Shown piece by piece: positions 13,227 through 21,957 of a DNA stretch of 64,000 nucleotides. The DNA lies in NCBI RefSeq assembly GCF_000758305.1, contig NZ_CP009458.1:1116001-1180000 (forward strand). The letters run 5' to 3'. Source of the stretch: Cedecea neteri. Lineage in GTDB: Bacteria; Pseudomonadota; Gammaproteobacteria; Enterobacterales; Enterobacteriaceae. Made by a program: the position numbers and the translations under genes. Below the pieces are notes generated by a model. It saw nothing but the letters and a program-made list of their open reading frames with translations. It ran no database searches and was not told where the DNA came from. Positions within the stretch are counted from its first letter, which is position 1. Each line of letters starts with the position of its first letter.

Positions 13227-13751
13227 TTATTGCTGTTTTACCCACTGATAGATGAAATCAGCAATCCCTTCTGTATTATTAATATCCAATACGGGTACGG
13301 AAATGGCCAAGGGTACGTTACTGGCCACAGCTATAACGCAGGGATCGATCTCTAATGCTTCAGCTTTATGACCAGTTTCCTGCCTGAATAAAAGAATCTT
13401 AGCGACAGGCTCGTGTTTGAACCCTTCAATCAGAATTAAATCCAGTTTGCGGTTATCCATCCTTGAGGCAAGGTAATGCAGGTCCAGGTCCGGCTCTTCG
13501 GGTGTTTCCGTCATTAACGCCCAGCGCTTCTGGCTGGCGACGATGGTTTGCGCTGCGCCAGCTTTACGGAGCTCATAGCTATCCTTACCCGGTTTATCCA
13601 CATCCATATCATGGTGAGTATGTTTGATGAGCCCTGGTCTGATGCCTTTAGCGAGTAACAATGGGATTAGCTGCTTTAGCAATGTGGTTTTTCCTGTCCC
13701 GCTCCAGGCCGCAATTGCCAGTAGCGGTGGTACTATTACTTTTTCTGCCAT
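13227..13751 (-). CDS. mobB: Molybdopterin-guanine dinucleotide biosynthesis adaptor MobB
   Basis: MobB is a GTP-binding accessory protein that assists MobA in attaching GMP to molybdopterin. It has 174 residues. The P-loop AAWSGTGKTTLL spans about residues 14-25, followed by the conserved segments IKHTHHDMDVDKPGKDS and LILIEGFKHE. Its start overlaps the end of mobA by 16 bases, the normal mobAB arrangement. In E. coli mobAB also lies immediately downstream of rrnA, on the opposite strand to the rRNA genes. Confidence 0.97.
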   Translation of the reverse strand: MAEKVIVPPLLAIAAWSGTGKTTLLKQLIPLLLAKGIRPGLIKHTHHDMDVDKPGKDSYELRKAGAAQTIVASQKRWALMTETPEEPDLDLHYLASRMDNRKLDLILIEGFKHEPVAKILLFRQETGHKAEALEIDPCVIAVASNVPLAISVPVLDINNTEGIADFIYQWVKQQ

Positions 13752-14317
13752 CGTGAAAGCTCATCGAGAGTATTTATATTGGTAAAATAAGCTGCCTGGC
13801 CATCAAAAGAGACTGAATGTCCTCCTGTACCCAGTAAAAATTGCATCACTCGCCTTTCACCAGCGAGCAGATATTCTCTCAATGGCAAGCAAAGTGAATG
13901 ATGAAGCAAGGCTACGCCGGGATGATCTCGTTGCCCATCATTGGCCCAGATTGCCAACGCGTTACCACGCGCTTGCCAAAGTTTGCAGGCAAGATCGGTG
14001 GGAATATTGGGGGTATCGCAAGGGCAGAATAGCAGCCACTCACTTTCAGTTTGCTCCATCACAGCTAACATGCCGGCCAATGGCCCCTGGTAATCACTTA
14101 TTGAATCCTGAATAACCGGAATTCCGCTTTGCTGATAGATCTCAAGGTTCCTGTTGGCACTGATTACAACATCGCCTACCTGTGGTTTTAATACAGTGAG
14201 GACGTGCTGGAAAAGTGGCTGGCCGTTAAGCAGGGCCAATCCCTTATCAGTGCCGCCCATTCTGCTTCCCCTGCCGCCGGCTAACACAACGCCGGTGACT
14301 TCTGTTAATCGCTGCAC
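13736..14317 (-). CDS. mobA: Molybdenum cofactor guanylyltransferase MobA
   Basis: MobA transfers GMP from GTP to molybdopterin, making the bis-MGD cofactor of DMSO-reductase-family enzymes. The N-terminal nucleotide-binding loop GVVLAGGRGSRMGGTDKGLA is present, then FCPCDTPNIP and GERRVMQF. I chose the GTG start at 14317, giving 193 residues (E. coli 194), because AGAGG lies at a good distance and the family begins at this point. A longer open frame reaches 14392 but would run into the yihD start. It is divergent from yihD. Confidence 0.95.
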   Translation of the reverse strand: MQRLTEVTGVVLAGGRGSRMGGTDKGLALLNGQPLFQHVLTVLKPQVGDVVISANRNLEIYQQSGIPVIQDSISDYQGPLAGMLAVMEQTESEWLLFCPCDTPNIPTDLACKLWQARGNALAIWANDGQRDHPGVALLHHSLCLPLREYLLAGERRVMQFLLGTGGHSVSFDGQAAYFTNINTLDELSRWQKK

Positions 14318-14390
14318 GAATATCGCCTCTTTTAATGTGGGTTTTAGCCTGCTAACGTGTTGCCTTTCACATGCGATAAGGAACACCAAC

Positions 14391-14660
14391 ATGAAATGTA
14401 AGCGCCTGAACGAACTTCTTGAACTGCTTCAGCCCGCATGGCAGAAAGAGCCAGATCTTAACCTGATACAATTCTTGCAGAAATTGGCTGCTGAGTCAGG
14501 CTATCGCGGTGAACTGGCCGATCTCACTGACGATGTACTGATCTACCATCTGAAAATGCGCGATTCTGCAAAAGATGATGCGATCCCGGGCCTTAAAAAG
14601 GATTATGAAGAAGACTTCAAAACGGCACTGCTGCGCGCTCGTGGTGTCATTAAGGAATAA
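14391..14660 (+). CDS. yihD: Conserved small protein YihD
   Basis: This 89-residue cytoplasmic protein is the same length as E. coli YihD and has the conserved ends MKCKRLNELLELLQPAW and YEEDFKTALLRARGVIKE. It is predicted to be helical and acidic, and its molecular function is unknown. The ATG at 14391 has GATAAGGA upstream. In E. coli it sits between mobA and srkA, as here, and its Cpx-linked expression has been reported there. It is followed by srkA after 84 bases. Confidence 0.95.
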   Translation: MKCKRLNELLELLQPAWQKEPDLNLIQFLQKLAAESGYRGELADLTDDVLIYHLKMRDSAKDDAIPGLKKDYEEDFKTALLRARGVIKE

Positions 14661-14744
14661 AAGAGTAAAAGCTTGTAAGCCGAAACACTTAAGAGGCTTT
14701 GAAATGTTATCCTGAAGCATTCGTATTTACTTCCGGTTGCCGGG

Positions 14745-15731
14745 ATGACAGACAGCGCATTTAATTTCCAGACTCTACATCCGGATACTATCCTCGATGC
14801 TCTTTTTGAACAGGGTATTCGGGTGGATTCGGGACTGACGCCGTTAAACAGTTTTGAAAACCGCGTTTATCAGTTCCAGGATGAAGAGCGCCAACGTTTT
14901 GTCGTGAAGTTTTATCGCCCTCATCGCTGGTCAGCAGCGCAAATTGAAGAAGAGCATCAATTTGCGCTGGAACTGCAGGCCGATGAGGTGCCTTTAGCTG
15001 CCCCTCTTCACTTTGCAGGAAAGACTCTTCTTCATCATCAAGGGTTTATGTTTGCCGTGTTTCCTAGTTTGGGAGGGCGACAATACGAAACCGATAACAT
15101 CGACCAGATGGAATGGGTGGGCCGTTATCTTGGCCGCATTCATCAAACGGGTCGCCAGCAGCTCTTTCAGCATCGCCCAACCTTTGGCCTGGAGGAGTAT
15201 CTCTTCCAGCCACGCGAGCTATTTGAATATAGCGAGCTTATTCCCCGTGCCCTTAAGAAAGATTTTCTGGCGGCAACGGATGCGCTGATAGAGGAAGTTA
15301 AACGCACCTGGCACACTGATTTTGAACCCCTGCGTCTGCATGGCGATTGTCACCCTGGCAATATCCTCTGGCGGGATGGGCCGCTGTTTGTTGACCTTGA
15401 TGATGCTCGTAATGGCCCAGCTGTACAGGATATCTGGATGTTGCTTAATGGTGATAAGGCCGAACAGCGGATGCAGCTAGAAACCATTATTGAAGCTTAC
15501 GAAGAGTTTTCGTCATTTGATACCGGCGAGCTAACCCTGATTGAACCGTTGCGTGCCATGCGCATCGTCTATTATCTCGCGTGGCTAATGCGGCGCTGGG
15601 ATGATCCCGCATTCCCCCGAAATTTCCCGTGGTTTAGTGAAGAGGATTTCTGGAGAAGGCAGACTGTAACTTTTACAGAGCAGGTCCGGGTTCTACGAGA
15701 ACCTCCATTACAATTAACGCCAATGTATTAA
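14745..15731 (+). CDS. srkA: Stress-response Ser/Thr kinase SrkA (YihE/RdoA)
   Basis: SrkA is a cytoplasmic protein kinase with an aminoglycoside-phosphotransferase-like fold that counteracts stress-induced killing and belongs to the Cpx regulon in E. coli. It has 328 residues, identical in length to E. coli. Catalytic motifs are visible: LRLHGDCHPGNILW (Asp near 201, Asn near 206) and the metal-binding VDLDDARNGPAVQD near 216-229. The N-lobe contains FVVKFYRPHRW with the ATP-binding Lys. dsbA follows after 27 bases, so the two can be co-transcribed. Confidence 0.97.
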   Translation: MTDSAFNFQTLHPDTILDALFEQGIRVDSGLTPLNSFENRVYQFQDEERQRFVVKFYRPHRWSAAQIEEEHQFALELQADEVPLAAPLHFAGKTLLHHQGFMFAVFPSLGGRQYETDNIDQMEWVGRYLGRIHQTGRQQLFQHRPTFGLEEYLFQPRELFEYSELIPRALKKDFLAATDALIEEVKRTWHTDFEPLRLHGDCHPGNILWRDGPLFVDLDDARNGPAVQDIWMLLNGDKAEQRMQLETIIEAYEEFSSFDTGELTLIEPLRAMRIVYYLAWLMRRWDDPAFPRNFPWFSEEDFWRRQTVTFTEQVRVLREPPLQLTPMY

Positions 15732-15758
15732 TCAGTAAAATTCAGGAGAGAGTTGATT

Positions 15759-16382
15759 ATGAAGAAGATTTGGCTGGCGCTGGCGGGCATGATCCTGGCA
15801 TTTAGCGCCTCTGCAGCACAGTTTACCGACGGTAAACAGTTTATCACTCTGGATAAGCCGGTTGCCGGTGAGCCGCAGGTATTAGAATTTTTCTCATTCT
15901 ACTGCCCGCACTGCTACCAGTTTGAACAGGTTCTTCATGTGTCTGACAACGTGAAGAAAAAGCTGCCTGAAGGCACCAAAATGACCAAGTACCACGTTGA
16001 GTTCCTTGGCCCATTAGGTAAAGATTTGACTCAGGCTTGGGCTGTTGCAATGGCTCTCGGCGTAGAAGATAAAATCTCCTCCCCAATGTTCGAAGCTGTT
16101 CAGAAAACACAAACCGTGCAGAATGATGCCGATATCCGCAAAGTGTTTATCGATGCAGGCGTAAAACCGGAAGAGTACGATGCGGCCTGGAACAGCTTTG
16201 TGGTGAAATCTCTGGTTGCTCAACAAGAGAAAGCGGCAGCCGATCTTCAACTGCAGGGCGTACCGGCTATGTACGTTAACGGCAAATATCAGCTGAACAT
16301 GCAGGGCATGGACACCAGCAGTATGGATATCTTCGTGCAGCAGTATGCTGACACGGTGAAATACCTGGTTGAGAAGAAATAA
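15759..16382 (+). CDS. dsbA: Periplasmic thiol:disulfide oxidase DsbA
   Basis: DsbA introduces disulfide bonds into secreted proteins and is re-oxidised by DsbB. The 207-residue precursor has a Sec signal peptide, MKKIWLALAGMILAFSASA, with cleavage expected before AQFTDG. The thioredoxin-like active site CPHC is at residues 49-52, the cis-proline segment GVPAMYVNG near 166-174. The ATG at 15759 follows CAGGAGAG; a TTG two codons earlier is in frame but less likely. It is transcribed from the srkA promoter and possibly its own, and ends at a strong terminator. Confidence 0.98.
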   Translation: MKKIWLALAGMILAFSASAAQFTDGKQFITLDKPVAGEPQVLEFFSFYCPHCYQFEQVLHVSDNVKKKLPEGTKMTKYHVEFLGPLGKDLTQAWAVAMALGVEDKISSPMFEAVQKTQTVQNDADIRKVFIDAGVKPEEYDAAWNSFVVKSLVAQQEKAAADLQLQGVPAMYVNGKYQLNMQGMDTSSMDIFVQQYADTVKYLVEKK

Positions 16383-16389
16383 GATTAAA

Positions 16390-16416
16390 AAAGCCGGTCA
16401 TTGACCGGCTTTTTTA
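16390..16416. terminator. Bidirectional terminator between dsbA and yihG
   Basis: The perfect stem AGCCGGTCA / TGACCGGCT is flanked by an A-run on the left and TTTTTT on the right, so it can stop both genes. The final codons of yihG lie inside the hairpin. Confidence 0.92.
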
Positions 16417-17306
16417 TCCCCAGAGAGTAGCGTTTCCAGTTGCTTATCCTTCTCGCTCCACAGCGTATTTAGCCAGAGCTGAAAACGACGCTTAAAGCTT
16501 TTATCGTTAACATAATCTCCATGCAGTTCTTCCGTAATAGGCACTAAAGAGACGCGTACAACGATTTTTGTCATTTTCCCTGAAAGCATATCGTAAAACG
16601 GCAGCTGATTATTCTCCGGGTAACACAGCGTGACGTTCAGCATCTTATCAAACTGTTTGCCAAGCACATTCATTGCCATCGCTATACCGGCCGCTTTCGG
16701 CAGCAACAGATAGTTAAACGGCGAACGAGTCTGTCCCTTTTTCTCGGTGGTGAAGCGCGAGCCCTCAACAAAATTCACAATCGTGGTAGGGTGAGCACGA
16801 AACTTCATACAGGAACGACGTGTCGTTTCGACATCTTTACCCCTGCGTTCTGGATGACGCAGCAAATAAGTTCTTGAATAGCGTTTCATAAACGGCATAT
16901 CCAGCGCCCAGCAGGCCAGTCCCATAAAAGGAACCCAGGCAAGCTGCTGCTTAAGAAAATATTTGTTCATGGGAATATGTTTGCGGAATAACACGCAAAG
17001 GATCACGATATCTGCCCAACTCTGATGGTTGCTGATTAACAGATACCAGTTCTTTTTATTCAGCCCCTCTAATCCCTCGACATCCCATTTCAAGTGAGGA
17101 TTGAGGCGCAGCAGCAGTGCGAGCCCCTCACACCAGCAGTACATCATGAAGTCAGCAAATACCGAGATCGAGCGCCATATCGCCGGAAAGGGCAGCATGA
17201 GCTTAACGATCCCGGCCAAAATGATAGGTACAGAGCAGGCGATCGTGACCAAAATAGTGAGTGCAATACTTAACACCAATGTGATCGCAGCGAGTAATCT
17301 CGACAT
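16398..17306 (-). CDS. yihG: 1-acylglycerol-3-phosphate acyltransferase family protein YihG
   Basis: This is an inner-membrane acyltransferase of the PlsC superfamily, 302 residues. The N-terminal third is hydrophobic (two spans before residue 62). The catalytic HX4D motif NHQSWAD is at 94-99. The acceptor motif VEGSRFT and a PKAAG segment follow. In E. coli YihG influences phospholipid acyl composition. It is convergent with dsbA and its coding end overlaps the shared terminator. In E. coli yihF lies between dsbA and yihG; here it is missing. Confidence 0.93.
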   Translation of the reverse strand: MSRLLAAITLVLSIALTILVTIACSVPIILAGIVKLMLPFPAIWRSISVFADFMMYCWCEGLALLLRLNPHLKWDVEGLEGLNKKNWYLLISNHQSWADIVILCVLFRKHIPMNKYFLKQQLAWVPFMGLACWALDMPFMKRYSRTYLLRHPERRGKDVETTRRSCMKFRAHPTTIVNFVEGSRFTTEKKGQTRSPFNYLLLPKAAGIAMAMNVLGKQFDKMLNVTLCYPENNQLPFYDMLSGKMTKIVVRVSLVPITEELHGDYVNDKSFKRRFQLWLNTLWSEKDKQLETLLSGDKKAGQ

Positions 17307-17752
17307 AGGTAATTTTTGCTGGTTAGGGGTATATGGAATGCTGTTATTAGCGGCAATAAGAGGCGGATTTTATCAGAAAACCTATAATGACGACTCGCCA
17401 AATGAACAGGATTTTCATGAATCGCATTTATGGGTAGAACAATGGCCCATCGTTTCTTACTCGTCTGAGTATATATCCACATCAAACGATCGTTAGTTAA
17501 TTCATCGAGTCCAAACCAGCATTCATTTAACTTACTGAAATTAAAATATATTTAATGATGGTGTGATAGAGATAATGCCATGAAATTAGTTAGTTAAAAA
17601 AATATACACAAAGTTATCCACAAAAACGATCTCGCGCAGGATCTCCCGATCCTGGAATTCTTTTCAGCATATTGCGCCCAATAGTTCATGTTTTTGGCCA
17701 GGCTATGGCATCCTTTAGCAATACATTAATCACAGGCATGGAACGGAACATT
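17307..17752. promoter_or_regulatory. Intergenic region upstream of polA
   Basis: This is 446 bases between the divergent yihG and polA starts, AT-rich with no convincing gene. It holds a perfect DnaA box (listed separately) and, at 17640-17653, the short palindrome GGATC-TCCC-GATCC. A GC-poor stretch near 17500-17600 probably contains the polA promoter, but I could not choose hexamers confidently. Confidence 0.5.
17614..17622 (+). promoter_or_regulatory. Consensus DnaA box upstream of polA
   Basis: TTATCCACA is a perfect match to the high-affinity DnaA box, 131 bases before the polA start. DnaA is reported to stimulate polA expression in E. coli, so a regulatory role is plausible. Chance occurrence cannot be excluded for a single 9-mer. 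Confidence 0.6.
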
Positions 17753-20539
17753 ATGGTCCAGATCGCAGACAACCCGCTTATCCTCGTTGATGGCTCTTCC
17801 TATCTTTATCGGGCATATCACGCCTTCCCACCGTTGACGAACAGCCGTGGCGAGCCAACAGGGGCGATGTACGGCGTGCTGAACATGCTGCGTAGCCTGA
17901 TTTTGCAATACCAGCCGACGCACGCTGCCGTGGTGTTTGATGCCAAAGGCAAAACGTTCCGTGATGAGTTGTTTGAGGACTATAAATCGCACCGCCCCCC
18001 AATGCCGGACGATCTCAGAGCGCAGATTGAACCTCTGCACGCGATGGTTAAAGCGATGGGGCTGCCTTTACTGGCCGTCTCAGGCGTTGAAGCCGATGAC
18101 GTTATTGGTACGCTGGCGCTGGAGGCTGAAAAAGCAGGTCGCCCGGTGCTGATCAGTACCGGTGATAAAGACATGGCGCAGCTGGTGACGCCGGGCGTGA
18201 CGCTGATTAACACCATGACCAATACCATCCTTGGGCCAGAAGAGGTACTGACCAAATACGGCGTACCTCCGGAGCTGATAATCGACTTCCTGGCGCTGAT
18301 GGGTGACTCTTCGGACAACATTCCTGGCGTACCGGGCGTGGGTGAAAAAACGGCTCAGGCACTGCTTCAGGGGCTGGGTGGGCTGGACACGCTTTACGCC
18401 CACCCTGAAAAAATTGCCGAACTTACCTTCCGTGGTGCGAAAACCATGGCAGCTAAGCTAGAGCAAAGCAAAGAGCTGGCTTATCTCTCCTATAAGCTCG
18501 CCACCATTAAGACCGACGTTGAGCTGGAGCTGGGCTGTGAGCAGCTTGAAGTCCAGCAACCAGCGGCAGAGGAACTGCTGACACTCTTCAAGCAGTACGA
18601 ATTTAAGCGCTGGATAACCGACGTAGAAGCAGGCAAATGGATGCAGGCTAAAGGAGCCAAACCGGCCGCGCAGCCTCTGAAAGCCGCTGAGGTTGAAGCC
18701 GAGCCTGAAGTGCCAGCCAGCCAGCTCTCTTATGACAATTACGTCACTGTCCTGGATGAGAGCGTACTGCTTGAATGGATTGAGCGGCTGAAAAAAGCGC
18801 CGCTGTTTGCGTTTGATACCGAGACCGACAGTCTGGATAACGTCAGCGCTAACCTGGTGGGGCTTTCCTTTGCCACCGAACCGGGTGTGGCCTGCTATAT
18901 CCCCGTTGCACATGACTATCTCGATGCGCCGGAGCAAATTTCTCGCGATCGCGCGCTGGAGCTACTTAAGCCCCTGCTGGAGGACGAGAAAGCGCTGAAA
19001 GTCGGGCAAAACCTGAAATACGATCGTGGCATCATGCAGAACTATGGCATTGAGCTGCGGGGCATCGCTTTTGACACCATGCTGGAATCTTACACGCTGG
19101 ACAGCGTCGCAGGCCGCCATGATATGGACAGTCTGGCCGATCGCTGGTTGAAGCACCAAACCATCTCGTTTGAAGAGATTGCCGGCAAAGGCAAAAAACA
19201 GCTGACCTTTAACCAGATCGATTTGGAAACTGCCGGGCGCTATGCGGCAGAAGATGCCGACGTCACCCTGCAGCTGCATTTGAAGATGTGGCCGAAGCTC
19301 GAGAAGGTTGCGGGCCCGCTGAACATCTTTAAAAACGTCGAAATGCCACTGGTACCGGTGATTTCACGCATTGAACGCAATGGCGTGAAAATCGACCCGG
19401 CTATTTTGCACGCGCATTCTGGTGAGCTGACTAAGCGCCTGGCAGAACTTGAACTCAAAGCTCATGAAATCGCCGGAGAAGAATTCAACCTCTCTTCCAC
19501 AAAGCAGCTGCAAACCATTCTCTTTGAAAAACAGGGTATTAAGCCGCTGAAGAAAACGCCGGGCGGCGCGCCGTCGACGTCCGAAGAGGTGCTTGAAGAG
19601 CTGGCTCTGGATTACCCACTGCCGAAAGTGATCCTGGAATACCGTGGTTTGGCGAAGCTGAAATCCACCTACACTGACAAGTTACCGCTGATGATTAGCC
19701 CGATAACCGGGCGCGTGCATACGTCTTATCACCAGGCTGTCACGGCCACCGGGCGTTTGTCTTCGACCGATCCTAACCTGCAGAACATTCCTGTGCGCAA
19801 CGAAGAAGGGCGTCGTATTCGTCAGGCCTTTATTGCGCCTGAAGATTACGTGATTCTTTCTGCGGACTACTCGCAAATTGAACTGCGCATCATGGCTCAT
19901 CTCTCTCGCGATAAAGGCCTGTTAAGCGCCTTTGCCGAAGGCAAAGATATCCACCGCGCCACCGCTGCGGAAGTATTTGGTCTGCCGCTTGAAAGCGTCA
20001 CCGGTGAGCAGCGTCGCAGCGCGAAAGCGATTAACTTTGGTTTGATCTACGGCATGAGCGCCTTTGGTCTTTCCCGCCAGCTCAATATTCCGCGCAAAGA
20101 GTCCCAGAAGTATATGGATCTCTACTTCGAGCGTTATCCGGGCGTGCTGGAGTATATGGAGCGTACGCGTGCTCAGGCGAAAGATCAGGGCTATGTTGAA
20201 ACGCTGGATGGCCGCCGTCTTTACCTACCGGACATCAATTCCAGCAACGGCGCTCGTCGTGCCGGCGCGGAGCGTGCGGCGATTAACGCCCCGATGCAGG
20301 GTACCGCTGCCGACATTATCAAGCGCGCGATGATCGCCGTCGACGGCTGGCTGGAGACAGACAAGCCACGAGTGAAAATGATCATGCAGGTGCACGATGA
20401 ACTGGTGTTCGAAGTGCACAAAGACGACGTGGAAGCGGTGTCGAAAAAGGTGCATGAGCTGATGGAAAGCAGCATGAAGCTCGACGTGCCGCTGCTGGTG
20501 GAAGTGGGCAGCGGTAAAAACTGGGATGAGGCGCATTAA
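17753..20539 (+). CDS. polA: DNA polymerase I PolA
   Basis: PolA fills gaps, removes Okazaki RNA primers and serves in excision repair. It has 928 residues, exactly as in E. coli. Order of domains: 5'-3' exonuclease (about 1-290, with VDGSSYLYRAYHAFP and GDSSDNIPGVPGVGEKTA), 3'-5' proofreading exonuclease (about 325-520, metal ligands in FDTETDSL), and polymerase (motif A LSADYSQIELRIMAHLS, motif B RRSAKAINFGLIYG, motif C MQVHDELVFEV). I chose the ATG beginning MVQIADNPLILVDGSS; an in-frame upstream extension to 17672 has no family similarity. The spf RNA gene follows. Confidence 0.98.
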   Translation: MVQIADNPLILVDGSSYLYRAYHAFPPLTNSRGEPTGAMYGVLNMLRSLILQYQPTHAAVVFDAKGKTFRDELFEDYKSHRPPMPDDLRAQIEPLHAMVKAMGLPLLAVSGVEADDVIGTLALEAEKAGRPVLISTGDKDMAQLVTPGVTLINTMTNTILGPEEVLTKYGVPPELIIDFLALMGDSSDNIPGVPGVGEKTAQALLQGLGGLDTLYAHPEKIAELTFRGAKTMAAKLEQSKELAYLSYKLATIKTDVELELGCEQLEVQQPAAEELLTLFKQYEFKRWITDVEAGKWMQAKGAKPAAQPLKAAEVEAEPEVPASQLSYDNYVTVLDESVLLEWIERLKKAPLFAFDTETDSLDNVSANLVGLSFATEPGVACYIPVAHDYLDAPEQISRDRALELLKPLLEDEKALKVGQNLKYDRGIMQNYGIELRGIAFDTMLESYTLDSVAGRHDMDSLADRWLKHQTISFEEIAGKGKKQLTFNQIDLETAGRYAAEDADVTLQLHLKMWPKLEKVAGPLNIFKNVEMPLVPVISRIERNGVKIDPAILHAHSGELTKRLAELELKAHEIAGEEFNLSSTKQLQTILFEKQGIKPLKKTPGGAPSTSEEVLEELALDYPLPKVILEYRGLAKLKSTYTDKLPLMISPITGRVHTSYHQAVTATGRLSSTDPNLQNIPVRNEEGRRIRQAFIAPEDYVILSADYSQIELRIMAHLSRDKGLLSAFAEGKDIHRATAAEVFGLPLESVTGEQRRSAKAINFGLIYGMSAFGLSRQLNIPRKESQKYMDLYFERYPGVLEYMERTRAQAKDQGYVETLDGRRLYLPDINSSNGARRAGAERAAINAPMQGTAADIIKRAMIAVDGWLETDKPRVKMIMQVHDELVFEVHKDDVEAVSKKVHELMESSMKLDVPLLVEVGSGKNWDEAH

Positions 20540-20686
20540 TAGACAATTGCTCAGGTCATGTTTTTGTAACTAAGCAACATAAGTCATAGCTTTTTGTGAT
20601 GATGCTTCAAGAATGTGATGCAAAAAGTGAAAAAAAACTACAAAAAATGCTTTTTTGAGCGATTAAAAAGGAGTAAAGTTATTCGC

Positions 20687-20795
20687 GTAGGGTACAGAGG
20701 TAAGATGTTCTATCTTTCAGACCTTTTACTTCACGTAATCGGATTTGGCTGAATATTTAGCCGCCCCAGTCAGAAATGACTGGGGCGTTTTTTAT
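20687..20795 (+). ncRNA. spf: Spot 42 regulatory RNA
   Basis: The locus matches Spot 42 in position (after polA) and sequence: 5' GTAGGGTACAGAGGTAAGATG, the unstructured TTTCAGACCTTTTACTTCACG, and the terminator hairpin GCCCCAGTCA-GAAA-TGACTGGGGC with a T-tail. The length is 109 nt, as in E. coli. The RNA uses Hfq to repress catabolic mRNAs such as galK and is itself repressed by cAMP-CRP. A -10 TAAAGT lies at 20674-20679. Confidence 0.96.
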
Positions 20796-20872
20796 TGCGC
20801 GAAAGAAAAGAAAAACGCGGCCTGGGCCGCGTTATGAACTGAAAGTGAGCAGACGATCCTTGAAGGAATGGC

Positions 20873-21508
20873 TTACTCTTCAGCCGCTTCCCCTTCCACC
20901 GCCGGCGGAAGATCGTTGTACCAGCTATCCAGCTTCAGACGCAGTTTATCAACGCCGGTTTTCTTCAGGGAAGAGAACGCCTCAACCTCGATATTCCCGC
21001 CAAACGCCAGAATTGCTTCACGCACCATATTCAGCTGGGCTTTACGCGCGCCCGATGCCAGCTTATCGGCTTTGGTCAGCAGCAGCATGACTTCGATATT
21101 GCTGGCGACGGCCCACTCAATCATCTGCTGATCGAGATCTTTCAGCGGATGGCGGATATCCATCAGCACGACCAGGCCTTTCAGGCTGTTACGCTTTTGC
21201 AGGTATTCCCCCAGCGCGCGTTGCCATTTGTGTTTCACCTCTTCCGGGACTTCGGCGTAGCCGTAGCCAGGTAAGTCTACCAGGCGTTTGCCTTCGGCAA
21301 CTTCAAACAGGTTAATGAGCTGGGTACGGCCAGGGGTTTTACTGGTACGCGCCAGGCTTTTCTGATTGGTCAGCGTGTTCAGCGAGCTGGATTTCCCCGC
21401 GTTAGAGCGGCCTGCGAAAGCAACCTCAATACCGGTATCAGAAGGCAGATGGCGAATGTCCGGTGCGCTGAGCACGAACTTAGTCAGTTGATAGTTCCAG
21501 TTTTTCAA
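20873..21508 (-). CDS. engB: Ribosome-assembly GTPase EngB (YihA/YsxC)
   Basis: EngB is an essential GTPase for late 50S maturation and division in enterics, 211 residues. G1 GRSNAGKSS is at about 33-41, G3 DLPGYG near 77 and G4 TKADK near 145, with the TrmE-Era-EngA-like layout. The tail is short and acidic (EGEAAEE). It is transcribed leftward toward the spf terminator. A spacer of about 450 bases separates its start from yihI and contains the CsrC-like RNA locus. Confidence 0.97.
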   Translation of the reverse strand: MKNWNYQLTKFVLSAPDIRHLPSDTGIEVAFAGRSNAGKSSSLNTLTNQKSLARTSKTPGRTQLINLFEVAEGKRLVDLPGYGYAEVPEEVKHKWQRALGEYLQKRNSLKGLVVLMDIRHPLKDLDQQMIEWAVASNIEVMLLLTKADKLASGARKAQLNMVREAILAFGGNIEVEAFSSLKKTGVDKLRLKLDSWYNDLPPAVEGEAAEE

Positions 21509-21592
21509 AACGGTTGTCTCCGTCAGGTAAGCATTTGCCGGGGATTATACCTGAACGAGCGGAAAACGCCGTGTTTCTCGCCAGAAGCAGAA

Positions 21593-21643
21593 GGCTTACA
21601 GCAGAGTGGATTGATTTTGTAAGCCATTTGCTATGGCAAATGG
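21593..21643. repeat. Two overlapping inverted repeats upstream of the CsrC-like locus
   Basis: GGCTTACA (21593-21600) pairs with TGTAAGCC (21618-21625). The last two bases of the latter begin a second perfect hairpin, CCATTTGC (21624-21631) with GCAAATGG (21636-21643). The two structures are mutually exclusive at the junction. CTTACA and TGTAAG are also the half-sites of the GacA/UvrY box, although the order and 17-base spacing differ from the usual arrangement. Confidence 0.6.
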
Positions 21644-21699
21644 CAGATATCCCGGTGAATATCAGTCACTATGTATTCAAGAGTTGTTTATTTTCAAAT

Positions 21700-21890
21700 A
21701 ATTAACTGATTACTTCATCGTACGGGGCGTTGTGAACGTGAACGGCCATCTTGTTAATGATAAGCGTAGCGGTAAAGTGAGTGTGTCGGCGAGGGAAGGA
21801 CAGGGTTGTCTCAAGCTAACATGGAATATTTGCTCCTTTACGGGGGCCAGAATAAGAAAAAGGCGGCGGGTTAACCTGTCGCCTTTTTTC
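21700..21890 (+). ncRNA. csrC: CsrC-like CsrA-sequestering RNA (5' end uncertain)
   Basis: In E. coli the csrC gene lies between engB and yihI, as here. The 3' end is clearly that of CsrC: the terminator at about 21857-21890 (GGCGGCGGGTTAACCTGTCGCC then TTTTTT) and the following TCTTTGCTTGCTTTCTGC agree with E. coli as I recall it. The body is much diverged. I count only three GGA motifs (21794, 21798, 21823), fewer than the many expected for CsrA capture. The 5' end is a guess because no clear promoter was found. Confidence 0.6.
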
Positions 21891-21957
21891 TTTGCTTGCT
21901 TTCTGCTAGATTCCGCCGCAATTCTATACTGAATAAAATGGCTTAAGACGACTTATC

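Noticed and set aside
14154..14390. Upstream extension of the yihD frame
   Set aside because: The extension overlaps mobA on the other strand. The conserved protein starts at 14391 with its own ribosome site and matches the 89-residue family length.
17307..17500. 131-codon plus-strand ORF (17101-17496) running from inside yihG into the spacer
   Set aside because: It is mostly antisense to yihG with no ribosome site, and the part beyond yihG has no recognisable protein features.
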